Part shown: one piece after another, positions 35,067-42,675 of the stretch
How the letters are laid out: each line of letters begins with the position of its first letter
Numbering within the stretch: position 1 is the first letter of the stretch
From: Fidelibacterota bacterium
Lineage (GTDB): Bacteria; Fidelibacterota; Marinisomatia; SCGC-AAA003-L08; TS1B11
Assembly (NCBI GenBank): GCA_004124875.1
Contig: SCKJ01000005.1
Span: forward strand, 186,001 to 250,000
Direction: 5' to 3'
Length of the DNA stretch: 64,000 nt
Position numbers and translations under genes: made by a program
The notes under the pieces: generated by a model
Seen by the model: the letters and a program-made list of their open reading frames with translations, nothing else
What the model was told of the DNA's origin: nothing
Databases searched by the model: none

Positions 35067-36310
35067 GGCCGCTGCACTATCGGTTCAGGCGATACTTCCT
35101 CCAATTCCAGCATCTCATCCCAGGTCTGCCGCCGCCTGATAAGGGTCACATCATCGCCATCGACAAGGACCTCCGCAGGCAGACGGCGCGAATTGTAGTT
35201 GGAGCCCATGCTGGCCCCATACGCCCCGGTATCGTGGATGCAGACCAGGTCGCCCACTTGCGCCTCGGGAAGCTCCCGGGGATCAACAACGCTCCCTTTG
35301 GACTGGGTCATCAGGTCGGCTGATTCGCAAATGGGTCCGCCGATCAGAGTCGGAAAGGTCATGCCGGTGTCACCCCCGACAATGGAGACGTGGTGATAGG
35401 CGCCATACATGGCCGGCCGCAGGAGATCATTGAAGCCTGCATCGCACAGGATATAGCGCTGGCTGCCGCTGGTTTTGATGGCCCGCACTTCCGCCAGCAG
35501 CAGGCCGGCCTGTGCCATCAGGTAACGCCCCGGTTCGACTTCCATCACCAGGTCGTAGCCCAGGTCCTGCTGGAGATCAGCCTTGGTTTTATGCCAGTCC
35601 CGGGTGTAGCGCCCGATGTCGAAATCGTGGTCCTCAGGGCGATAAGGCACCGGCAGTCCGCCGCCTACGGAAAAGTAGGACAGGTCGTCGCCCGCCGCGC
35701 GGACGGCCACGTTCATGGCGTGGCGAATTTTGGACAGGTGGGAAAAATCGGAGCCTGAGCCGATATGCATATGGATGCCGGTGACACGCAGGCCGGCCGC
35801 CTCCACCCGCTTCACCGCTTCCGCCTGCTGCGCCATCCAGATGCCGTGCTTCGACTCTTCGCCGCCGGTACTCACCTTTTTGTCGTGCCCGTGCCCGAAG
35901 CCAGGATTGATGCGCAGCGTAATGTCTCCCCCCGGCCGGATATGGGCGTATTGCTCGATCATGTCGGCGGAACCGATATTGACGTGGACAGCATGCTCAC
36001 CCAGCACCTGCAAGGCAGCGCGGTCGAATATGTCGGCGGTGAAGGTGATCTCCTGATCCCTGAAACCGGCCCTTAGCGCGCGCAATACCTCACCGGCGGA
36101 GACGGCGTCCACCCTGAATCCGAGAGAGCGGATGAGCCTTAAAATGGCGAGATTGCTGTTGGCCTTCTGGGCGTAGCGGACGATATCGAATCCGCTCAGG
36201 GTGGCGGCCTGCCGGCGGATGGCGCCGGCGTTGTAGACATACAGGGGGGTGCCGTACTCCCCGGCCAGCGACGTGAGGGTCGCGTCATCAATGGGCCGTG
36301 TGCGTGTCAT
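35063..36310 (-). CDS. lysA: Diaminopimelate decarboxylase
   Basis: A PLP enzyme that decarboxylates meso-diaminopimelate to L-lysine. It has 415 residues. The PLP lysine is in VRYAQKANSNLAILRL (usually YALKAN). HMHIGSGSD and SVGGGLPVPY are the phosphate-binding elements, and VEPGRYLMAQAG and CIHDTGAYGASM contain the substrate-contacting residues. It ends overlapping the small exported-protein gene and begins 7 bp after ldcA. The association of a DAP-using enzyme with an LD-carboxypeptidase may be chance or may reflect recovery of DAP-containing peptides. Confidence 0.95.
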   Translation of the reverse strand: MTRTRPIDDATLTSLAGEYGTPLYVYNAGAIRRQAATLSGFDIVRYAQKANSNLAILRLIRSLGFRVDAVSAGEVLRALRAGFRDQEITFTADIFDRAALQVLGEHAVHVNIGSADMIEQYAHIRPGGDITLRINPGFGHGHDKKVSTGGEESKHGIWMAQQAEAVKRVEAAGLRVTGIHMHIGSGSDFSHLSKIRHAMNVAVRAAGDDLSYFSVGGGLPVPYRPEDHDFDIGRYTRDWHKTKADLQQDLGYDLVMEVEPGRYLMAQAGLLLAEVRAIKTSGSQRYILCDAGFNDLLRPAMYGAYHHVSIVGGDTGMTFPTLIGGPICESADLMTQSKGSVVDPRELPEAQVGDLVCIHDTGAYGASMGSNYNSRRLPAEVLVDGDDVTLIRRRQTWDEMLELEEVSPEPIVQRP

Positions 36311-36317
36311 CGCAAGG

Positions 36318-37262
36318 TCACTTTACGGGGCTTTCCAGGAAATGCAGTGACGCATGGTCCGGGGCTGCCTCAAGCCGTGTATTGAGGCCCATGGGCAAAG
36401 TCAGGATAGTGTCGCCATGACCAATGGGCGACCCCATGATGATCGGAATATCTAGGCCGTCGCAGGCGGAAAGAATCACCTCCCGCAGGCCGTAGCCAAA
36501 CGGCAGCGGTTCCTCAGGGATGTCGGTCATCTCGCCCACCATGAGTCCGGTAATGCCGCTGAGCAATCCACTTGCGCGCAGCTGCTGCAGCATGGTTTCC
36601 AGCTTGTGCAGCGGTTCGTGGACATCCTCAATAAACAGCAGCCGCCCCTCGGTTTGCAGCTGCCGGGCGGTGCCCATGAGCGACATCAAGATGGACAGGT
36701 TGCCGCCCCACAGGGGGCCGCTGCCGGTGCCGCTCCTCAGGACCTGCGTGCCGGGATAGCTGCTGAGTTCGGTGGCCAGCACAGCGCCGGAAAGGACCCC
36801 AGTCATATGATCGAAGCTGCGCAGCTCCACGCCGTCGCGGAAGGTGTAGAGCATGGGACCGTGGAAAGTGATCAGTCCCGTTTTTGCGGTGATGGCGTGC
36901 AGCAGATGGATGATGTCGCTGAAGCCGATGAAAATTTTGGGATGGGCGGAGATGAGCTCAAAGTCGAGATGCTCAACGACTTTGAAGGCGCTATAGCCGC
37001 CACGGGCGCAGAAGATGGCGTCGATGGTGGGATCGGCAAAAAAAGCGTGCAGCTCCTTGGCCCGCTGCTGGGGTAGCCCGGCGAAAGGGGTGTCGAGCGG
37101 CGCGTTGGTCGCCCCGATAATCACGCGGTAGCCTGCCGCTTCCAACACTGCCTTGCCGGCAGCAAGATCGTCTGGCGGCGACCACTTGGACGGCGCAATC
37201 ACCCCAATCGTAGCGCCCGGCTTAAGCGAGGAAGGTTTTATGAGCGGTGGCAGCGCCGGCAT
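36318..37262 (-). CDS. ldcA: Murein LD-carboxypeptidase (peptidase family S66)
   Basis: The 314-residue enzyme cleaves the terminal D-alanine of murein tetrapeptides during cell-wall recycling, normally in the cytosol. Family features visible: KPGATIGVIAPSKWSP at the start, CARGGYSAFKVVEHLD, the nucleophile serine loop IGFSDIIHLL, LFIEDVHEP with the catalytic Glu, and SPIGHGD with the catalytic His. No signal peptide is present. It is followed 7 bp later by lysA. A diverged, truncated copy of its first ~76 codons lies 1.75 kb upstream beyond an AT-rich gene. Confidence 0.93.
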   Translation of the reverse strand: MPALPPLIKPSSLKPGATIGVIAPSKWSPPDDLAAGKAVLEAAGYRVIIGATNAPLDTPFAGLPQQRAKELHAFFADPTIDAIFCARGGYSAFKVVEHLDFELISAHPKIFIGFSDIIHLLHAITAKTGLITFHGPMLYTFRDGVELRSFDHMTGVLSGAVLATELSSYPGTQVLRSGTGSGPLWGGNLSILMSLMGTARQLQTEGRLLFIEDVHEPLHKLETMLQQLRASGLLSGITGLMVGEMTDIPEEPLPFGYGLREVILSACDGLDIPIIMGSPIGHGDTILTLPMGLNTRLEAAPDHASLHFLESPVK

Positions 37263-37451
37263 GGTGGAAGTTAGGGGTTGGAGGAGCGGCTGTTACCCTG
37301 GGTATGCCTGCCCAGAGCGAGTCAAGGGGTCGAAGGGGGTGGTAGTCAAGATCAAGCGAGAGTGAGCCATTATGAATTTCTCCCTTGATTGCCGATAGTG
37401 TATGGATCGTGAAATGTGGAAGGGTCAACAAAGATCAAAAAATATAGATCA
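37263..37451. other. Spacer at the edge of the AT-rich island
   Basis: Composition falls from GC-rich near ldcA to AT-rich near 37400. No direct or inverted repeat matching the far edge (about 39010) was found, and no gene is apparent. Confidence 0.4.
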
Positions 37452-38936
37452 CTAATCTAACAGTAAAAACTTCTGTATTCTGTGAGCGCTTTCATCGCAA
37501 ACATAAATATTTCCATCTTGATCTACGGCTACACCCGTGGCAAAACTAAATTCGCCGTCACCATCTCCTGGTTTTCCTACTTTGGCAATTATTCTGCCGC
37601 TAGAATCTAATTTTAATACCGAACCACCGCCTCCTAGATAAATGTTGCCATCATTGTCGATAGCAATATAATAGGCACGATATGACCATCTAGTTACATA
37701 GTTCCCTACCGAATTAAATATTTGAATTGTTCCGTTGTCATCCGATACAAACACGTTTTTATCCGGATCGGTAGTAATTCCCCAAGGATAATTAAATTCA
37801 CCATTCTGTGTACCTCGACTACCCCATTTCAAGATATAATTGCCCGTCGCATCAAATTTCTGAACACGATGGTTATTATGGTCTACTACCTAAACATCAC
37901 CAATTATATCAATTGCTATATCTCTAAGAGCATAGTTGAATTGCCCATCTTCCGATCCTCTACTCCCCCACTGTAAAATTAAATTTCCTTGAGAATCGTA
38001 TTTCTTAATCCTATCATTTCCAGAATCTGCAACATATAAATCCCCCTGCAGATCAAATACTAATCCACGGGGATAATTGAGTTCTCCAACCCCAAATTGC
38101 CGGATGTAGTTTCCTGACGGGTTAAATACTTGTATTCGATTATTACCATAATCAGATACATACACATCCCCCGAACTACTTGTCACAATACCATATGGCC
38201 GATTTAATTGTCCAGTCTCTGACCCATTTTGTCCCCACTTCAATGAGAACTCATATTTTTCTAATCTATATCCTCCATCAATATTACTGAAATCATCGCT
38301 ATACCCTAGTTTAGTATTATACGATAAAACTTTATAATAATAGTCGCTTAGCGCTATAACCGTTATATCGTCAAAAAAATTATTCGAGGTGCTATTTAAT
38401 TCAACATATGGCCCTTCAAGCAAATTAGATCGATAAACGAAGTATTTATCCGCCCCAACTGTTCGGGCCCACTGAATAATTATTTTGTCAGCAGAAATGC
38501 CATCAGAGGCAGAAATGGCTGGAGATATAAACTCAGCGAGAAAGCCTCCGTCAAATTCAGATTTATCACTAACATGGCCTTTACTATTATAAGCATTGAC
38601 TTTGTAATAATAAATTGATCGATCGGCTATCGTAGTATCATTGTAAAAAATATTAGAAGTTGTCCCTATTTTTACATATAGAATTGCGGTAGAGTCAAAT
38701 CTAAACACATTGTAATTAGTCGCTCCGGGTACAACACCCCAGATAGTTCTGATTCTATCTACATACGTTCCGTCTGAAGATGTTACACTAGGAGGTCTAT
38801 CGAGTTTAAGTAGATTATCGGCATCAGCTGAAACTATCATTTCATTCTCACAAGCACCGAAGAGCAATAATGAAATACCAATTATTGAATTTTGCGCAAT
38901 AGAATTCGCTGATATGCGAAACACGTTCCACCCCAT
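37452..38936 (-). pseudogene. NHL-repeat lipoprotein gene interrupted by an in-frame amber codon
   Basis: Reading through one TAG (37890-37892) gives about 494 codons. It starts MGWNVFRISANSIAQ with a lipobox-like LLLFGAC, followed by two fibronectin-III-like domains (TIWGVVPGATNYNVFRFDST; IIQWARTVGADKYFVYRSN). Six or so NHL propeller repeats follow, such as GDVYVSDYGNNRIQVFNPSG, DLYVADSGNDRIKKYDSQG and NVFVSDDNGTIQIFN. At the amber the frame continues without shift: ...IIGDV-stop-VVDHNNHRVQKFD, exactly where other repeats have a Tyr, so one base change explains it. Composition is AT-rich, unlike its surroundings. A sequencing error or suppression are alternatives. The start at 38936 is chosen for the signal peptide; a frame from 39011 also exists. 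Confidence 0.75.
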
Positions 38937-39014
38937 CTTAGAGTTGTGGCTATTAATATAAGGCTGAAACACTCGAAATGGGCACAGAGATTGAATTGCT
39001 TTGCGTAACACTCA

Positions 39015-39243
39015 GAGCAATATAGTGGTGCAGCTTATCGGCCCGCTGTTGCGGCGTCCCGGCAAAAGGGGTCTCCAGGACCTTATTGGTGTCGCCAATA
39101 ACGACCTGATATCCGGCGGCCTCAAGTACCGCCTTGTCAGCGGCAAGATCGTCTGGTGGCGACCACTTGGATGGCGCAATCACCCCAATCGTAGCGCCCG
39201 GCTTGAGCGCCGGAGGTTTTATGAGCGGGGGCAGCGCCGACAT
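39015..39243 (-). pseudogene. Truncated second copy of the LD-carboxypeptidase gene (5' fragment)
   Basis: From the ATG at 39243 the frame reads MSALPPLIKPPALKPGATIG and continues to about PQQRADKLHHYIA, closely parallel to the intact ldcA (MPALPPLIKPSSLKPGATIG to PQQRAKELHAFFA). The similarity stops near 39015, where AT-rich sequence begins. The remaining codons to 38953 are unrelated. DNA similarity also extends a few bases upstream of the ATG. Only about a quarter of the gene remains and all catalytic residues are missing, so it cannot be active. Confidence 0.85.
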
Positions 39244-39270
39244 GGCGGAAGTTAGTTGCTGGCAAAGGGT

Positions 39271-39296
39271 AGTGGCAGTGGCAGTGGCAGTGGCAG
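39271..39296 (+). repeat. AGTGGC microsatellite tract
   Basis: Four consecutive AGTGGC units are followed by AG, one of the cleanest examples of the GTGGCA module in this window. It lies just upstream of the ldcA fragment and ahead of the promoter of the PH-domain gene. Confidence 0.9.
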
Positions 39297-39336
39297 GCGC
39301 CGTCGCAAGGGGGCGTTTACCTGGTCCCGATAAGGG

Positions 39337-39368
39337 TTGAACTTTTTCCCCGTCTGCGCTTAGATTTA
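39337..39368 (+). promoter_or_regulatory. Possible Bacteroidota-type promoter of the PH-domain gene
   Basis: TTG (39337-39339), 21 bases, then TAGATTTAC (39361). This resembles the -33 TTG and -7 TAnnTTTG elements of Bacteroidota promoters. The gene starts 27 bp on, behind an AGGGAG ribosome site at 39384-39389. It is the best candidate of this type in the window. Confidence 0.4.
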
Positions 39369-39394
39369 CCCAGGATCATTATAGGGAGACGCCC

Positions 39395-39988
39395 ATGGAG
39401 ACGATAATTACGCCCGATTCCAAGTTCCAGACCAAGAACTTCTATTTACATTTGACGGCCACCGTCATTGCGGCCTCGATTCTGCCTCTCATCAGTCTTT
39501 TTATTGCGGCGAAAAAACCTGATGAAGTTCCGGATTCCTTCTTCCTGAACATCTTCCTGCTGGTATTGATCATTATTTGGATTATTGTGTTTCCATTGTC
39601 CAGGCTGTGGATCAGTAAGCTGAGTTATGTGATCCGGGATGATCAGGTCACGATCCACAAGGGCGTCCTTACCAAGACCCAGCAGAATATTCCCTTCCGG
39701 GCCGTCACCGATTTTATCCTTGAGCGGGATCTCTTTGACCGCTTCCTGGGTATCGGCTCCATCAAGATACAAACGGCAGGGCAGGGCGCCTCGACCGGCG
39801 GCTACGAAGGGACCTTGTCAGGCCTGCTGGAGTACGAGAGGTTGCACAGCGAGCTCCGCGACCGCATGAAGACCTTGCACCGTCCCTCCGGTCCCACGGC
39901 CACCGGCGAGGAACCGGACGAAGGGGACGTTTTCGCCGCCATGCTGACCGAACTGCAGGCGATTCGCAAGGCGGTGGAGAAGGGTTGA
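39395..39988 (+). CDS. Membrane protein with bacterial PH domain (YdbS/bPH2-like)
   Basis: A 197-residue inner-membrane protein. Two transmembrane helices (HLTATVIAASILPLISLFIA and FLLVLIIIWIIVFPLSRLW) are followed by a bPH2 domain: LSYVIRDDQVTIHKGVLTKTQQNIPFRAVTDF then FLGIGSIKIQTAG. The C-terminal ~50 residues form a charged helix (LTELQAIRKAVEKG). AGGGAG lies 6 nt ahead of the ATG. Proteins of this type are widespread and their role is poorly defined (membrane stress or export). It stands alone; the promoter-like sequence upstream suggests its own transcript. Confidence 0.8.
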   Translation: METIITPDSKFQTKNFYLHLTATVIAASILPLISLFIAAKKPDEVPDSFFLNIFLLVLIIIWIIVFPLSRLWISKLSYVIRDDQVTIHKGVLTKTQQNIPFRAVTDFILERDLFDRFLGIGSIKIQTAGQGASTGGYEGTLSGLLEYERLHSELRDRMKTLHRPSGPTATGEEPDEGDVFAAMLTELQAIRKAVEKG

Positions 39989-39993
39989 GGAGG

Positions 39994-40110
39994 TGGTCAT
40001 AGCTACGGCATTGGGCAATAGTGGCAGTGGCAGTATCAGTCGCAGTCGGCGGTGGGCAGAAACCTGAAACCCATTGGCAGTCAGCAACTGACGGCCGAAA
40101 AGAGTCGTAC
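39994..40110 (+). repeat. Repeat spacer with GTGGCAG tract
   Basis: It contains ATAGTGGCAGTGGCAGTATC at about 40018, a CAGTCGCAGTCGGCGG piece, and CATTGGCAGTCAGCAACTG. The final bases (GTCGTACATTGAGCGATG) run into the start codon of the next gene and recur almost exactly at the start of the gene at 40636. Confidence 0.7.
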
Positions 40111-40118
40111 ATTGAGCG

Positions 40119-40565
40119 ATGACCAGAAAAACCGCTGCATTAGCTTTGAGGCTCATGTTGCTGGGCATGATGGTGGCGGCCTCGGCTATCGGTTGCGCGA
40201 TTCCCGACCCGGACGCAGACCCAGTCGTCATCGATGGCTATCTGTTTGGGTTTACCGACAGTCCCGAGTTCAACTTTGTGGCGGTGACCACGGACTCCTT
40301 AGTCATCAGCCAACTGGAGGCCCAGCTGGCCTTGCCGGAAGGCAAGCGGCCCATGCACCTCAACGGTCCCATTGGGCGCGGGGACGGCGGGCACAATCTC
40401 AACTGGGACTGGCACTTCCTGCCCGGGAAATGGGTCCTGGCCGAGGTCTCCATTGAACTGTGCGATGGAACTCCGAGCTATGTCAATGATAACCTGGACT
40501 ACTTTGTCGATACGGTGGGGCAGTATTGTCCCTGGGGCTCTTATGTTCTCAAGAAGTTGGGCTGA
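40119..40565 (+). CDS. Lipoprotein with BP74-like (calmodulin-binding-protein CP74/BP74-type) domain
   Basis: The 148-residue product has a signal ending in the lipobox AASAIGC. The mature part contains FGFTDSPEFNFVAVT, a glycine-rich HLNGPIGRGDGGHNLNWDWHFLPGKW and the EVSIELCDGTPSYV ... QYCPWGSYV pattern. This combination (W-x-W-H-x-x-P, E-x-CDG-x-P, CPW) resembles the BP74 N-terminal domain described in slime moulds and scattered bacteria. That assignment is from memory and moderate. Two conserved cysteines may form a disulfide. The start codon is embedded in a sequence shared with the next gene. Confidence 0.5.
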   Translation: MTRKTAALALRLMLLGMMVAASAIGCAIPDPDADPVVIDGYLFGFTDSPEFNFVAVTTDSLVISQLEAQLALPEGKRPMHLNGPIGRGDGGHNLNWDWHFLPGKWVLAEVSIELCDGTPSYVNDNLDYFVDTVGQYCPWGSYVLKKLG

Positions 40566-40574
40566 TGCAGTTGA

Positions 40575-40635
40575 AGTGGCAGTCCGCCAACTGGCGGATC
40601 AACCATCCAGCATCCTACCTGTCGAACATTGAGCG
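40575..40635. repeat. Palindrome plus repeat-derived leader
   Basis: GTCCGCCAACTGGCGGAT (40582-40599) is a near-perfect palindrome; a sister copy GTCCGCCAGCTGGTGGAC is at 46016-46033. It is followed by CCATCCAGCATCC, a heptamer-type fragment, and by GTCGAACATTGAGCGATG (40621-40638), which includes the next start codon. Confidence 0.65.
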
Positions 40636-41655
40636 ATGGCCGAAGCGCGTATACTGATCACCGGAGGGTGCGGTTTTGTGGGACAGCATTTGGTTCACGC
40701 ACTCAGCCAATCGCTGCCGGAGGCCAAACTGGTTGTCGTGGACCTCAAGCCGAGTCCCTTCCCGGTGCATGATCTCTCCGCGCTTACCGGTGTGGAGCTG
40801 CATGTTGGCGTCGATATACTCGACAGCGCGGCCATGTCCCCGCTGATGGCCGGCGTCGACCAGGTTATCCATCTGGCCGGTATCGTCTCGTTCTCGCTAA
40901 AGGCCAGGAAGCAGCTTGAAGCGGTGAACGTGGGTGGCGCGGAAGCGGTGGCGCGGGCTGCCCTTGAAGCCCGGGTGAGGCAGGTAGTGCAGGTGAGCTC
41001 AGTGGCGGCCCTGGGTTACAATGATGACGCCGCAAATCCCATCGATGAGACTCACGATTTTGACTGGCGCGAGGCGTATCGCAGGCGCAAGTACTACATG
41101 ATCAGTAAGCACCGGGCTGATGAGGTCATGGGCGCGTACCGCCGCCGGGGATTGCCTGTTGTGACGGTTTATCCCGGTCTCATAATGGGCCCTGGAGATC
41201 ATTGCAACACGGTGAAAATGCTGCGACCCATCATGCAGGGGAAAGCGAGTTTCGCGTTGCCGGGAGGGACCAATATCGTTGATGTCCGCGATGTTACGCG
41301 TGGCATTGTGGAGCTGGTGACGCGCGGCTTTACCTCCGGAAGCTACCTCCTGTCGGGCCATAATATGTCGTCCATGGAGATAATCCGCACCATCGTGGGG
41401 CAGGCAGGCGGCAAAGTTCCCCGGAGGACCCTGCCAAGATTTATGCGCTGGCCGCTATACCAACTCGCGCTGCTGGGTGAACGCCTCGCTCCACACCTCA
41501 CTGGCATTACGGCAGATAACGTCGATTCCTCGTTCAAGTATCGATATTTTTCTCATGATCTGGCCACCAGGACTTTCGGTTGGCATCCGGAAATTTCCTT
41601 TGCGCAATCCGTTAGTGATACCGTTGCGTGGCTCAGGCAGCATGAGCTCCTTTAG
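40636..41655 (+). CDS. NAD-dependent epimerase/dehydratase (extended SDR)
   Basis: The 339-residue enzyme has the Rossmann motif ILITGGCGFVGQHL, an acidic residue after beta-2 (VVVDLKP) suggesting NAD preference, VIHLAGIVSF, the catalytic YYMISKHRADE (Y-x-x-x-K) and TVYPGLIMGPGD. It resembles the dihydroflavonol-reductase/3-beta-hydroxysteroid-like branch more than nucleotide-sugar epimerases. Its end overlaps the start of a classical SDR gene, so the two act in one transcript, perhaps in consecutive redox steps on a lipid or polyketide-like substrate. The substrate is unknown. Confidence 0.85.
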   Translation: MAEARILITGGCGFVGQHLVHALSQSLPEAKLVVVDLKPSPFPVHDLSALTGVELHVGVDILDSAAMSPLMAGVDQVIHLAGIVSFSLKARKQLEAVNVGGAEAVARAALEARVRQVVQVSSVAALGYNDDAANPIDETHDFDWREAYRRRKYYMISKHRADEVMGAYRRRGLPVVTVYPGLIMGPGDHCNTVKMLRPIMQGKASFALPGGTNIVDVRDVTRGIVELVTRGFTSGSYLLSGHNMSSMEIIRTIVGQAGGKVPRRTLPRFMRWPLYQLALLGERLAPHLTGITADNVDSSFKYRYFSHDLATRTFGWHPEISFAQSVSDTVAWLRQHELL

Positions 41656-42391
41656 GGGCAAAAATGTTATCATCACCGGCGCCAGCAGTGGTATCGGCGA
41701 AGCGTGCGTCCGGTGGTTCGCACAGCGCGGGGCGAATGTCGTGCTGGCGGCCCGCAGCATCGACAAACTTGAGCAGATTTGCGTTGAGCTGGAGGCGTCC
41801 GGCGCGCAGAGCCTGGCGGTGCAAACCGATGTCACCGTTGCGGACGATGTCCAGCAGTTGTTCACTGCCAGTGAAGAAAAGTTTGGGCCTGCCGATATCA
41901 TGATCAATTCCGCCGGCAGCGGCTTGCGGGCGTCATTGCTGGATATCTCTGATGAAGATTGGCACAGCGTGATGGCCGCCAACCTTACCAGCGTTTTTTA
42001 CTGCAGCCGGGCAGCGGCAAAGCAGATGATCCGGGCCAATAGAGGAGGCCATATCATTACCATCGGATCGGTTGCCGGTCTGCTTGCGGCCCCCAACTAT
42101 GCCGCCTATTGCGCCGCGAAACATGGCGTCACCGGTTTCCAGCGGGCGATAAAATGGGAACTGAGGGGCCAGGGCATCAAAGTGTCGACCCTTTATCCCG
42201 CCCGAATCAACAGCGCCTTTTTTAAGGATTATCCGCAGCAGCCCAAGCGGTGGCAGTTGCTGGAGCCGTCCGACATCGCGGCCTACGTGGGCGTTATCGC
42301 CAGCGGATCGGTACTCAGGCGCGCCGGTGTACGTCTCTGGCTGGTGGTCAAGCGTCTCTACCGCATCGTCAGGTACCTGCCGTTTGGGTAA
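41642..42391 (+). CDS. Short-chain dehydrogenase/reductase (classical SDR)
   Basis: The 249-residue product carries TGASSGIGEACVRWF (cofactor loop), NSAGSG (NNAG-equivalent), and the catalytic TIGSVAGLLAAPNYAAYCAAKHG (Ser, Tyr, Lys). The ATG at 41642 (MSSFRGKNVIIT) is chosen because the family begins there and it overlaps the previous stop; upstream codons in this frame belong to the other reading frame of the preceding gene. It is probably a reductase acting with the neighbouring extended SDR. Substrate not predictable. Confidence 0.88.
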   Translation: MSSFRGKNVIITGASSGIGEACVRWFAQRGANVVLAARSIDKLEQICVELEASGAQSLAVQTDVTVADDVQQLFTASEEKFGPADIMINSAGSGLRASLLDISDEDWHSVMAANLTSVFYCSRAAAKQMIRANRGGHIITIGSVAGLLAAPNYAAYCAAKHGVTGFQRAIKWELRGQGIKVSTLYPARINSAFFKDYPQQPKRWQLLEPSDIAAYVGVIASGSVLRRAGVRLWLVVKRLYRIVRYLPFG

Positions 42392-42394
42392 GTA

Positions 42395-42660
42395 ACAGAT
42401 AGGCAGTAGGCAGTGGCAGTAGGCAGTGGGCAGGGAATTGATGATTGATGATTGATGATTGATGATTGATGATTGATGATTGATGATTGATGATTGAAAA
42501 GGTTGGGATTTACCGGATATAGAAAATTGAAGAATGAAAATTAAATCGACTATCAAAAATCCAATATCGAATATCCAATAAGCAGTGGCAGTAGCCGGGG
42601 ACCTGTCACCCTGAGGTTCTCGAAGGGTACAGGGAGCGGTGAGCAATGAGCGATATTGGA
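42395..42660 (+). repeat. Repeat array: GGCAGT tract, 8.6-copy TTGATGA heptamer, ATCCAAT heptamers, near-palindrome
   Basis: The array begins with AGGCAGTAGGCAGTGGCAGT units. A clean heptamer run follows at 42438-42497 (eight TTGATGA plus TTGA). Degenerate ATCCAATATCGAATATCCAA lies around 42560, another GCAGTGGCAGTAG at 42583, then a GTCACCCTGAGGTTCTCGAA near-palindrome at 42605-42628 and GAGCAATGAGCGAT. It is the most complete single example of all repeat modules side by side. Confidence 0.9.
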
Positions 42661-42675
42661 TTGTAGATTTACTTG

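Noticed and set aside
37263..39243. Mobile genetic element with integrase around the AT-rich gene
   Set aside because: No integrase, transposase, terminal inverted repeat or target duplication could be found at either edge.
42438..42497. Regular repeat that might be read as a CRISPR array
   Set aside because: The unit is 7 bp with no spacers, and no cas genes are nearby. It is a microsatellite-type heptamer tract.
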